DNA of 8,065 nt from Thiobacillus sp. GTDB lineage: Bacteria; Pseudomonadota; Gammaproteobacteria; Burkholderiales; Thiobacillaceae. The notes below the pieces were generated by a model. That model was not told the origin of the DNA and did no database searches. It saw only the letters and a list, made by a program, of their open reading frames with translations. The DNA lies in the NCBI GenBank assembly GCA_018780025.1, contig JADMKH010000044.1, positions 1-8,065 of the forward strand, written 5' to 3'. Both the position numbers and the translations under genes were made by a program. Of the stretch, positions 1-6,612 are shown in pieces (the stretch's first letter is position 1; every line of letters begins with the position of its first letter).

Positions 1-210
1 AGCCTGCAGGATCAGGCGGGCAAGCTGGCCGAGGCGGTGAGCGTGTTCAAGCTGGGCGGCATGGCAAGCAGTCCGCTTGCGGCGCTTGCGGCGAGTCAGA
101 CTCCGCCTGCTCCGCAAGGCATCAACGCCAAGTCCAGGGCCGCGCTGGTGCTGGTCGCACGACCGGAGAAACTGGCCGCCGTCGGCGGCGGCGAGTGGCA
201 GAGGTTCTGA
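1..210 (+). CDS. Methyl-accepting chemotaxis protein, C-terminal tail (partial)
   Basis: Frame 1 is open from the window edge to TGA at 208-210, giving 69 residues. The first 18 residues (LQDQAGKLAEAVSVFKL region) match the usual last helix of the cytoplasmic signalling domain of methyl-accepting chemotaxis proteins, with the typical 'QA..L...VSVFKL' pattern. A low-complexity Ala/Pro/Gly linker of about 45 residues follows, and the protein ends in EWQRF (codons at 193-207). That ending fits the x-aromatic-x-x-aromatic pattern of the C-terminal pentapeptide (NWETF in E. coli Tar) to which the methyltransferase CheR and the methylesterase CheB dock. The protein would therefore be a membrane or cytoplasmic chemoreceptor that controls CheA and carries its own adaptation tether. 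The sensor part lies outside the window, so the ligand is unknown. The gene converges on the FadL-like gene. The family call rests on a short tail. Confidence 0.8.
   Translation, partial: SLQDQAGKLAEAVSVFKLGGMASSPLAALAASQTPPAPQGINAKSRAALVLVARPEKLAAVGGGEWQRF
193..207 (+). other. C-terminal CheR/CheB-docking type pentapeptide EWQRF
   Basis: The last five codons of the chemoreceptor encode Glu-Trp-Gln-Arg-Phe, with aromatic residues at positions 2 and 5 as in NWETF and NWESF. It sits behind a flexible linker ending in three glycines, which is the usual arrangement for a tethered adaptation-enzyme docking site. Binding itself is inferred from the pattern. Confidence 0.6.
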
Positions 211-272
211 CCGGGACGTCCTCGATAGGGTCGTCGTCACCGCAGTTCATGCCAGCAACCTCACCGGCACGT

Positions 273-300
273 AAAAAAGCCGGAGGCAAATGCCTCCGGC
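273..300 (-). terminator. Intrinsic terminator of the FadL-like gene
   Basis: A 9-bp perfect GC-rich stem (279-287 GCCGGAGGC paired with 292-300 GCCTCCGGC, loop AAAT) is flanked on its low-coordinate side by six A. Read on the minus strand this is a strong hairpin followed directly by six T, a textbook Rho-independent terminator 21 bases after the stop codon of the outer-membrane protein gene. In the plus direction no T-run follows, so any terminating effect on the convergent chemoreceptor gene would be weaker. Confidence 0.92.
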
Positions 301-321
301 CCTTGCGTCCGCTCCCGCCCG

Positions 322-1446
322 TCAGAACGTGTAGCTATGCATCAGCTGCCAGTTCACCTGGCTGTGGTCGATCTGCATGCCGCCCATACCCGTCACTGAC
401 ACTTCCGGTACGACGCTCAGTGCGAAATTGAGTTCGGATGCCTTGTTGAGGGCGTAGCCGAAGCCCGCCGTGTAGTGGTTTTCCATGATCGCCGGCCACA
501 GGTAACTGGCGTATTGATCAGGGATCGGGTTTTTGCCGTGGTTGTAGCCGATGCGGCCGGTGAAGGCGTCGTTGAATTGGTAGGCCAGCCCCAGCGCCAG
601 CACGATCTGATCGTCCCAGTCCTGCCGGAACGGCGCAACGAGCACGCCCTCCCGGTAAATGCTCACGGTATTCATGCTGCTGCCCCACATTACGTCCTTG
701 AGGTCGGCGGCGACCATGAGGCGGTCGCTCGCCTGCCAGGCCAGGCCCAGGGCGAGCACGGGCGGCATGTCGAAGCCCGTCACCTTGTAGCCGCCGCCCT
801 TGAGGTCGGGCAGATTGCCGGCGGTCTGGTAGACGCCGCCGAGGGTGAGCGCATCGTTGAGCTTGTAGGTGAAGCCGAGCTTGGCAGCCAGGCTGTAGCC
901 CTTGGCCTTGCCGGTGTAGTCGCTGTCGTCCTTGAAGTCGATGCTATAGCCGCCAACCACCAGGTCCATGCCTGCCCACACGATGTCAACGCTGCCGCCG
1001 ACGTTGAAGCGCTCGTTGACGTTATAGGCGAGCGGGAAAATCACCCGGCCCACGCCCACCTGCGCCATGTCGCCGTTGGCGTACTCGGTGCCCATGCCGC
1101 CCTGGCCGTATATGCCCACGCCGTAGGCCAGCTTGCCCTGCTTTTTCACATAGCCGATGGCCGGCATGTAGAAGGCATCCGCCCTCGAGGTGCCCATGGG
1201 CGTTTTCACGTCGGGGCCGACAAAGCCCAGCATCACGTCCAGCTGGCTGCCGTCCGCCATCAGGCCCAGCGTGGCCGGGTTGTTCGCCAGCGCGGCCGTG
1301 CCGTTATCGTAAGCCATGGACGCGCCGCCCATGCCTGCGGCGATGGGGCCGTAGCCTTCCATGATCATCCCATTGGTCGCCATGGCCAGGCCGGGCACAG
1401 CCAATCCTATTGCGGCAAGCGTGGCCGCGCGTTTATTCAGTTGCAT
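322..1446 (-). CDS. OmpP1/FadL-family outer-membrane transport protein
   Basis: This 374-residue protein is predicted to be an outer-membrane beta-barrel of the OmpP1/FadL/TodX family, which lets hydrophobic molecules such as long-chain fatty acids or aromatic hydrocarbons cross the outer membrane by lateral diffusion. It starts with a signal peptide (basic MQLNKR, hydrophobic core, cleavage likely after AMA at residue 23). The mature N-terminus (about residues 24-62) shows the family pattern of a Gly-rich GMGGA stretch followed by the NPA motif at 56-58. Alternating barrel strands follow, and the protein ends in an aromatic residue (SYTF) as needed for BAM insertion. I chose ATG 1446 over the in-frame start 42 bases upstream because GGAG lies 8 bases before it and the signal peptide begins there. 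A terminator follows the gene. No fatty-acid or hydrocarbon genes are adjacent, so the substrate is open. It is somewhat shorter than E. coli FadL. Confidence 0.9.
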   Translation of the reverse strand: MQLNKRAATLAAIGLAVPGLAMATNGMIMEGYGPIAAGMGGASMAYDNGTAALANNPATLGLMADGSQLDVMLGFVGPDVKTPMGTSRADAFYMPAIGYVKKQGKLAYGVGIYGQGGMGTEYANGDMAQVGVGRVIFPLAYNVNERFNVGGSVDIVWAGMDLVVGGYSIDFKDDSDYTGKAKGYSLAAKLGFTYKLNDALTLGGVYQTAGNLPDLKGGGYKVTGFDMPPVLALGLAWQASDRLMVAADLKDVMWGSSMNTVSIYREGVLVAPFRQDWDDQIVLALGLAYQFNDAFTGRIGYNHGKNPIPDQYASYLWPAIMENHYTAGFGYALNKASELNFALSVVPEVSVTGMGGMQIDHSQVNWQLMHSYTF

Positions 1447-1538
1447 CAGGGGGACTCCGAAGATGCCTCGAACAAGACCGGGTGCCATCGCGCGTCAGGC
1501 GCAACGGCTGCTTGCACGGGAGTATTCTGTTTGAAAAG

Positions 1539-1573
1539 GCCGGAATTCTATTGATCCGGCATCCTTTATCCGA
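1539..1573 (-). promoter_or_regulatory. Candidate promoter with dyad upstream of the FadL-like gene
   Basis: On the minus strand TAGAAT (1545-1550) is a good -10 match, and 17 bases upstream lies TCGGAT (1568-1573), a poor 3/6 match to TTGACA. The -10 lies in the 10-base loop of an inverted repeat, GCCGGA (1539-1544) and TCCGGC (1555-1560), which could be an operator. It would give a leader of roughly 90 bases. The weak -35 suggests either activator dependence or a chance match. Confidence 0.25.
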
Positions 1574-1581
1574 GAGAGGGA

Positions 1582-1643
1582 GTAGGTCGGCAATACTTTG
1601 CCGACGCACGCTGCGGGCTGTCGGCAAAGTATTGCCGACCTAC
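1582..1643. repeat. Inverted pair of GTAG-type REP-like palindromes
   Basis: Two perfect 24-base inverted arms (1582-1605 and 1620-1643) enclose a 14-base loop. Each arm is itself a palindrome: an outer GTAG, then GTCGGCAA, a 4-base centre (TACT), then TTGCCGAC. The left arm begins with GTAG on the plus strand and the right arm begins with GTAG on the minus strand, so two identical units face each other. GTAG followed by a short imperfect or perfect palindrome is the hallmark of REP sequences moved by RAYT (TnpA_REP, Y1 HUH-type) transposases, and opposed REP pairs are known as BIMEs. The assignment is by pattern. No RAYT gene and no second copy lies in this window. Between two co-directional genes the element could act as a transcript-end stabiliser or attenuator. 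Confidence 0.7.
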
Positions 1644-1692
1644 ATATGCAATCCCGTTTAATGCGTGCCGGATTAATAACTTGTTACGGTAC

Positions 1693-1718
1693 GGCGCGGC
1701 GTGTTTTCAGGCCGCGCC
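1693..1718 (-). terminator. GC-rich stem-loop after the diguanylate cyclase gene, possible weak terminator
   Basis: GGCGCGGC (1693-1700) and GCCGCGCC (1711-1718) form a perfect 8-bp stem with a 10-base loop, about 57 bases past the stop codon of the cyclase gene. Read on the minus strand it is followed by GTACCGTAACAAG, not by a T-run, so it is not a standard intrinsic terminator. It may stabilise the mRNA 3' end or pause polymerase together with the REP pair further downstream. Confidence 0.4.
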
Positions 1719-1774
1719 ACAGGCTTGAGGGCTGCAGGGCTTGCAGCGAGGCATTGCCGTCCGTTGCCGGCGTT

Positions 1775-3868
1775 TTATATGCCCGGCGCTTGCATCAGGC
1801 GATTGCGCCCGGCCGCTTTGGCCCGATAAAGCGCTTCGTCGGCCTGCTGCACCAGGTGCTCCAGGCGTGCGCGCTTGCCTGGCACCATCGTGGCCAAACC
1901 TATGCACAGGGTAACGATACCGTGTTCGGACTCCAGGTGCGGGATGTTGGCCAGCCGCACCTGGTCGAGGATGGCGCTGGCCACGTGGGTGGCGCCGTCC
2001 GGTCCGGTATTGCTCAGCATCGCAATGAATTCCTCGCCGCCATATCGGGCCACCACATCGTCGGGGCGATTGACCATGTGGCCGAGCAGATCGCCGATCT
2101 GGCGCAGGCAGGCATCGCCGGCCAGGTGGCCGTAGTGGTCGTTGTAGCGTTTGAAGTAGTCGACATCGATCATCAGGATCGCCACCGGTTCCTCGCGCCG
2201 GATCGCCTGGCGCCAGAGCCGGGTGGAAAACGCGTCGAAATAATGGCGATTGGGCAATCCGGTCAGGTTGTCGTGCGTGGACATGAATTCCAGCTCTTCG
2301 TTGGCCAGATTGAGTTTGCGGTTAGCCTCCTGGGTTTGGTCTTGCTGCTGCCTAAGGTCGGCCAGCGTCGCCTCCAGTTGCGCCATCATCGCCTGCCGCT
2401 CACTGATGTCGCGGATTGTGCCAACGAACAGCACATTGTCGCCTTCCCCCGCTTCAGTGATGGTCACTTCGGCCGGGAAGGTGGTGCCATCGCGTCGCAC
2501 ACCCTCGCCTTCGACCATCCGCCTGAACAGTTTTTTCACCGGCCTGGTGAGGTGATGCGCCAGATAGCCATCATGCTGCATGCGGTCATGACCGCCGATC
2601 AGCTTGCTGATGTGCTGGCCCACGAGCTCGGTTTCGCCATAGCCGTACATGCTGCACAGGGAAGGCGTGACATTGAGGATGCGCCCCCTGGCATCCGCCA
2701 CCGCCAGGCCATCCCCCACGGTATTCAGGATCGTCGACAGAAAGACTTCGCGCTCTGCCAGTTGCTTGAGCGCCTGGGTTCTGTCCGTCACGTCCAGCAG
2801 GGAAAGCAGCAGGCCCGTGATTTCACCTTTGGCATCGCGGACAGGCAGCAAGTCGATATCCCAGTAGGTGGTTCCCCGCAAGGGCTGATCGGGATGCGCA
2901 AACGGCTTGGCGTCCGCGCGATAGGGTTGGCCGGTTGCCAGGACTTCGCCGAATATCCGCTCGTTGTCGGCATCGGGGTAGAGCGCAAAGTGGTTCTGGC
3001 CGATGAAGGTCTCCGCCGGCCGCTGGCCGGAAGCGGCGTAGGCCTCGTTGACGAACTGGAAGCGGAAATCGCGGCCGAGATAGGCCATCATGACATGGCT
3101 GTTATCCAGCATATTGGCAAACAGATCGTTCATTTCCGCCAGCCGGTCGTTCTGTTCGTCCAGGCTGAGATTGGCCTGTTCCAGCTGTCGTGAAACCCGG
3201 GTCAGCTCGCCGATGCTGGATAGCCGCTCATAACTGGTGGCCAGCGCGTCATACAAGCCCTGCTGAAAGCCGGACACGATGCGCGTCGTCAAAACCAGAT
3301 ACAGCAGGCCGGCGAAACCGATCAGCCAGCCTTCATGCGTGCCGGTCAGCAACTGATGCAGGGTAAAAGGCGCGATCAGGGGCCAGGTAAATGCCGCATG
3401 CGAGGGACGATGGTGCCCGAATGCGCTCATGCTGCCGCCGGAGAGGCCAAACAGCACCATCGTCATGGTGACCATATCTGCAGGGCCGAGCCGCGGCGTA
3501 AACACGAAGCCGGGCAGGCCCCACAGCACACCGACTGCGAACAGGCTGATGACGAAACGCCGTTCCCAGCGCTTGATGTCTTCGGCAAAGATTTCGCTCT
3601 GCAGGTAGGCCCGCACCAGCAGCAGGCGGATCAACGCGGCGCTGCCTAGCAACCCGGCCCAGAGTCCGATCCAGGTGGACGGCACATCGTTCGCAAAGAA
3701 ATAGGCCATGACCGGGACCAGCACGAAATAGCTGATCATGCTGATACGCGACTGGCAATAAATCAGGTTGACGGCTTCACCGCTGATGAGCTGTGCCTTG
3801 TCCACCCCCGGCTGGGTGCGGAATTTCAGTGTTTCCTCTCGTTTTCTACCCAGTCCAAACCAATTCAT
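1775..3868 (-). CDS. Membrane-bound PAS-PAS-GGDEF diguanylate cyclase
   Basis: This 697-residue inner-membrane signalling protein should make cyclic di-GMP from two GTP. An N-terminal region of about 5-6 hydrophobic segments (residues 44-198) forms a membrane sensor-type domain I cannot name. A short coiled-coil linker (about 215-250) leads to two PAS domains (about 250-365 and 372-490), each ending in a typical PAS exit (LLDVTDRT, TIRDISER). A second coiled coil (488-528) leads to the GGDEF domain (530-693). The catalytic motif is intact (GGEEF, 610-614), as are metal-site Asp568 and the FKRYND nucleotide region. RPDD at 601-604 is an RxxD product-inhibition I-site at the canonical 5-residue distance, so feedback inhibition by c-di-GMP is likely. 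No EAL domain is present. The start is ATG 3868, with a modest CGGAA ribosome-binding site. The PAS ligand and the controlled output are unknown. The gene stands alone, with gaps on both sides. Confidence 0.93.
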   Translation of the reverse strand: MNWFGLGRKREETLKFRTQPGVDKAQLISGEAVNLIYCQSRISMISYFVLVPVMAYFFANDVPSTWIGLWAGLLGSAALIRLLLVRAYLQSEIFAEDIKRWERRFVISLFAVGVLWGLPGFVFTPRLGPADMVTMTMVLFGLSGGSMSAFGHHRPSHAAFTWPLIAPFTLHQLLTGTHEGWLIGFAGLLYLVLTTRIVSGFQQGLYDALATSYERLSSIGELTRVSRQLEQANLSLDEQNDRLAEMNDLFANMLDNSHVMMAYLGRDFRFQFVNEAYAASGQRPAETFIGQNHFALYPDADNERIFGEVLATGQPYRADAKPFAHPDQPLRGTTYWDIDLLPVRDAKGEITGLLLSLLDVTDRTQALKQLAEREVFLSTILNTVGDGLAVADARGRILNVTPSLCSMYGYGETELVGQHISKLIGGHDRMQHDGYLAHHLTRPVKKLFRRMVEGEGVRRDGTTFPAEVTITEAGEGDNVLFVGTIRDISERQAMMAQLEATLADLRQQQDQTQEANRKLNLANEELEFMSTHDNLTGLPNRHYFDAFSTRLWRQAIRREEPVAILMIDVDYFKRYNDHYGHLAGDACLRQIGDLLGHMVNRPDDVVARYGGEEFIAMLSNTGPDGATHVASAILDQVRLANIPHLESEHGIVTLCIGLATMVPGKRARLEHLVQQADEALYRAKAAGRNRLMQAPGI

Positions 3869-4138
3869 GACATTCCGGAGCCTATGCGTTTATTTAAAAT
3901 CAACTGAACTGCCCTGTGCGAATGTGCCATCGCCGGCATGCATGGTAAAGGGTAAACAGGATGGGTACATGCGGCATGCCCTTGCGGCAGCCGAACATTG
4001 CGGTTAGCGCTTTCGCGTCCGGGTAGATATTTATGGCCTTGCCTGGTCAGGCGGCCACGTTCCGAAATGTCCGTCACCCCGTATTCAGGCTGGATCGCCA
4101 ACCCATCCAAATGGCGCGGCGCAACGGGCGGGTCCGAT
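3869..4138. other. Intergenic region without a recognisable gene
   Basis: These 270 bases separate the DsrE-like gene from the cyclase and must carry the cyclase promoter. An AT-rich patch at about 3888-3905 (minus strand TTGATTTTAAATAAA) is the likeliest promoter zone, but no convincing -35/-10 pair with proper spacing is visible. A small imperfect hairpin (GCCTG/CAGGC at 4041-4052, with outer GGCC arms) precedes an AT-rich stretch on the minus strand and could weakly end the folE/DsrE-like transcript. The open frames crossing the region have no protein-like composition. Confidence 0.5.
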
Positions 4139-4657
4139 TCAGCGTGCCTTCAATGCGGCGGCCTTGGGCACCACCAGGCGCACATAATCGAGCGCTTCGT
4201 AATTGTGGATTTGCGTGGGCCCGGCGGGCGCCACGTCGATGTATTTGGGGAAGTTCTCTGCCCCGATCCCGCGCCAGCCGGCGTACGTTTCGCAGACATG
4301 CACCGGAATGCCGTCGCGGCTGAGGGTTTCGGCGATCCGATGCACGGCCGGATTGCCGTCGCGCCCCGTCGTTTGCAGGGAAAACATTTCCTGGCCGTGC
4401 GTCACCAGTGCCATCGGCAGGTCAGGAAAGCGCGCCTTCAAACGTTGCGAAGCCTGCTTGACCCAGGGTAGCGCCACGTCCAGTGCGCGCGGATCGCGGT
4501 CGACAATTTCAAACACCACCCCGTGAGGCGCCACCGGACGCGCCAGCAGCTGATCCAGCGTGAGCGGCGCGGCAGCAGCGGGGACAGCCAGGGCAAGCAG
4601 GCCGACCAGCAGGGCGGGGAGGCGTTTGAAGATGGCAAGCGTCATGGTTGAGGGCAT
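4139..4657 (-). CDS. Secreted DsrE/DsrF-like family protein
   Basis: This 172-residue protein has an N-terminal signal peptide (basic FKR, then a Leu/Ala-rich core, likely cleavage near the AAAA at 27-30), so it should act in the periplasm. The mature part resembles the small alpha/beta fold of the DsrE/DsrF-like (COG1416-type) proteins: a beta strand HGVVFEIVD, a helix with LPWVKQASQRL, the strand MALVTHGQE, a segment ending IPVHVCETYAGWRG, and a C-terminal YVRLVVPKA strand. One cysteine (Cys122) lies where related sulfur-carrier proteins hold a reactive Cys, but a sulfur role is inference only. Start choice is uncertain. GTG 4660 overlaps the folE stop, ATG 4657 is taken here, and ATG 4645 is also possible. 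None has a good ribosome-binding site, which suggests translational coupling to folE. Assignment is from overall similarity and no function is established. Confidence 0.72.
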   Translation of the reverse strand: MPSTMTLAIFKRLPALLVGLLALAVPAAAAPLTLDQLLARPVAPHGVVFEIVDRDPRALDVALPWVKQASQRLKARFPDLPMALVTHGQEMFSLQTTGRDGNPAVHRIAETLSRDGIPVHVCETYAGWRGIGAENFPKYIDVAPAGPTQIHNYEALDYVRLVVPKAAALKAR

Positions 4658-4659
4658 CA

Positions 4660-5214
4660 CTAATGGGTTTTCGAAATCAACTGCAGGAATTCCTGGCGGG
4701 TGCGGTCGTTGTCCCTAAACTCACCCAGCATCATCGAGGTGATGGTCCACGAATTCTGCTTTTGCACGCCGCGCATCATCATGCAGAAGTGCTGGGCTTC
4801 GATAACCACGCCCACGCCGGCAGCGCCGGTGGCGGCCTGGATGGCGTCGGCGATCTGGGTGGTGAGTTGCTCCTGAATTTGCAGGCGGCGGGCGTACATG
4901 TCGGTGATGCGTGCGATTTTTGACAGGCCGATGACCTTGCCTTTTGGCAGGTAAGCCACGTGGGCCTTGCCCACAAAAGGCAACAGGTGGTGTTCGCACA
5001 TGGAATACAGCTCGATGTCCTTGACGATGACCATCTCGTTGTTGTCCGAGTCGAAAACGGCTTCGTTGAGCACGTCATCGAGTGACTGCGTATAGCCTTG
5101 TGTCAGGAATTTGAAAGCGGCAGCAGCACGGTCGGGTGTTTTGATCAGGCCGTCGCGGTTGATGTTTTCTCCGGTGCTTTCAAGCAGCTGTCTGTAGAGC
5201 GTGGCGGTGTCCAT
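4660..5214 (-). CDS. folE: GTP cyclohydrolase I, FolE type
   Basis: This 184-residue cytoplasmic enzyme converts GTP to 7,8-dihydroneopterin triphosphate and formate, the first step of tetrahydrofolate synthesis, and also feeds queuosine-type deazapurine synthesis. The zinc and catalytic residues are all present: Cys73, His75 and His76 in SMCEHHLLPF, and His142 and Cys144 in QHFCMMMRGV. The KGKVIGLSKIAR stretch and the QIQEQLTTQIADAI helix are standard for the zinc-dependent type I enzyme. The length (about 180-220 residues is usual) indicates a complete gene with a short N-terminus. ATG 5214 is the only plausible start nearby, although its ribosome-binding site is poor. The stop TAG shares its last base with a GTG and is followed at once by the ATG of the secreted DsrE-like gene. 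The gene starts 118 bases after dctM and may have its own promoter or be read through from the TRAP operon. Confidence 0.97.
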   Translation of the reverse strand: MDTATLYRQLLESTGENINRDGLIKTPDRAAAAFKFLTQGYTQSLDDVLNEAVFDSDNNEMVIVKDIELYSMCEHHLLPFVGKAHVAYLPKGKVIGLSKIARITDMYARRLQIQEQLTTQIADAIQAATGAAGVGVVIEAQHFCMMMRGVQKQNSWTITSMMLGEFRDNDRTRQEFLQLISKTH

Positions 5215-5332
5215 TGTTGATGACCGGGTGGGTTGGGAAGTGCTTTGACTGTGTCAGAGCGCTCGGGCAGCGTCAAGCCAGCATCAGCCATCATGCACAG
5301 GGTGGGCGCTTGAATGGATGCCCGTCCGTCGG
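5215..5332 (-). promoter_or_regulatory. dctM-folE spacer with weak candidate folE promoter
   Basis: The 118-base gap shows no intrinsic terminator for the TRAP operon. On the minus strand TTGACG (5271-5276) followed after 17 bases by CACAGT (5248-5253) gives a fair -35 but only a 3/6 -10. A short dyad, TGAC-TGT-GTCA (5246-5256), overlaps the -10 and could be an operator. Both are low-information matches. No riboswitch-like fold was recognised. Confidence 0.25.
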
Positions 5333-6612
5333 TCAATCAAAGAGCAGGTGCGGCAACCACAGGCTGATTTGCGGAATGTAGGTGACTATCACCAGGAACA
5401 CCAGCAGCACCGACAGCCACGGCAGTGCGGCACGCGTGACCTGCACCAGGCTCATGCCGGTGATGCCGCTGGTGACGAACAAATTGAGCCCCACCGGCGG
5501 TGTGATCAAGCCGATTTCCATGTTGACCACCATGATGATGCCGAGGTGGATGGGATTGATGCCGAGTTGGGTGGCAATGGGAAAAAAATCGGCGCCAGGA
5601 TCAGGATGATGCCGGTGGGTTCCATGAAGTTGCCGGCCACCAACAGAATGACGTTGACCACAATCAGGAACATCCACGGCGCCATGCCCGCAGCGATGAT
5701 GTGCTCCGCAATGGTTTGCGGGATGCGTTCGGACGTCAGCACGTGGGCAAACAGCAAGGCGTTGGCGACGATGAACATGAGCATGACGGTGGTCTTGCCC
5801 GATTCCATCAACACCTCGGGCAATTGGCGCACACCGATGTCGCGGTAGACAAGCACTGCCACGAGCGTGGCATACACCGCGGCCACCGCGGCCGCTTCAG
5901 TGGGCGTGAAGATGCCGCCATAAATGCCGCCCATGATGATGCCGAGCAGCGCCAGCCCCCAGATCGAGTCCTTGAAGGCGATCAACAATTCACGTGGACG
6001 AGCTCGCTCGGTGCGCGTGAGGGTGAGCTTGCCGGCCCGCCACCACACCGCCAGCGCCAGCATGCCGGACAGCAGCAGGCCGGGGATGACGCCGGCCATG
6101 AACATGCGGCCGACCGAAACTTCAGTGACGGTGGCGTACACCACCATCACGATGGAGGGGGGGATCAGGATGCCGAGGGTGCCGGCGTTGCAGATCACGC
6201 CGGCGGCGAAGGGCTTGGGGTAGCCGCTCCTGACCATGCCGGCGATGACGATGGAGCCAATGGCCACCACCGTGGCCGGGCTGGAGCCGGACACCGCAGC
6301 AAACAGGGTGCAGGCCAGCACGCTGGCAATGGCCAGGCCGCCGCGCAGGTGGCCTACCGCCGCAATGGCAAAGCGCACCATGCGTTTGGCGACACCGCCC
6401 GTGCTCATCATGGTGCCGGCCAGGATGAAGAAGGGAATCGACAGCAGGGTGTAGTGCTCGCTGGTTTCGTAAAGCTTGATCGACAGGCTGGCCAGCGAAT
6501 CGTTGGCAAAAAACAGTATGGTCAGGATGCTGGAGAGGCCCAGCGAGATGGCCACCGGCATGCCCAGCGCCATCAACAGCAAAAGCGCGGCGAACAGGAA
6601 GGCAGTACTCAT
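5333..6612 (-). CDS. dctM: TRAP transporter large permease DctM, frameshifted as read
   Basis: This is the roughly 12-helix ion-coupled membrane subunit of a TRAP transporter. It moves the substrate delivered by DctP into the cytoplasm using a sodium or proton gradient. Family signatures are clear: AVSGSSPATVVAIGS, GTLGILIPPSIVMVVYA, GGIYGGIFTPTEAAAVA, NFMEPTGIILILAPIFFP and, after the break, IGLITPPVGLNLFV. From ATG 6612 the first frame runs 344 correct residues, then 24 unrelated ones, to a stop at 5506. The true C-terminus continues one frame over from CCC at 5581 to TGA at 5333-5335. Joined, the product is 426 residues, the normal family length. The break lies in a run of seven T (minus strand, 5582-5588), where one more T, or one more C in the adjacent CCC, restores the frame. 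Start ATG overlaps the dctQ stop (ATGA). A sequencing error, a true mutation or slippage are all possible. Confidence 0.92.
5579..5589 (-). other. Frameshift site in dctM (T7 run, slippery-type heptamer)
   Basis: The minus strand reads ATT TTT TTC CCA in the upstream frame. The sequence T TTT TTC fits the X XXY YYZ form of a -1 ribosomal slippery site, and a -1 slip gives Phe-Phe-Pro-Ile-Ala-Thr, exactly the expected DctM continuation. No obvious downstream stem-loop or upstream Shine-Dalgarno stimulator is visible, so an indel in the homopolymer remains the more likely cause. Confidence 0.85.

Noticed and set aside
1470..1487. Sigma-54-like promoter (TGGCAC ... TTG on the minus strand) just upstream of the FadL-like gene
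   Set aside because: The TTG is shifted by one base relative to the required -24/-12 spacing and the GC at -12 is missing. It is also very close to the start codon.
475..1554. Long plus-strand open frame (359 codons) opposite the FadL-like gene
   Set aside because: Its His/Ala/Val/Gly-rich translation is what GC-rich antisense frames give, there is no domain, and the minus-strand frame has a signal peptide, family motifs and a terminator.
1598..3193. 531-codon plus-strand open frame opposite the diguanylate cyclase
   Set aside because: It is antisense to a clear PAS-GGDEF gene and begins inside the REP pair. Its composition is His/Gln-rich and not protein-like.
4682..4693. Short perfect palindrome CAGGAATTCCTG
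   Set aside because: It lies inside folE coding sequence and is short enough to occur by chance.
5215..5332. Possible folate-type riboswitch ahead of folE
   Set aside because: The gap is short, shows no extended conserved fold, and no terminator or sequestered ribosome-binding site is seen.
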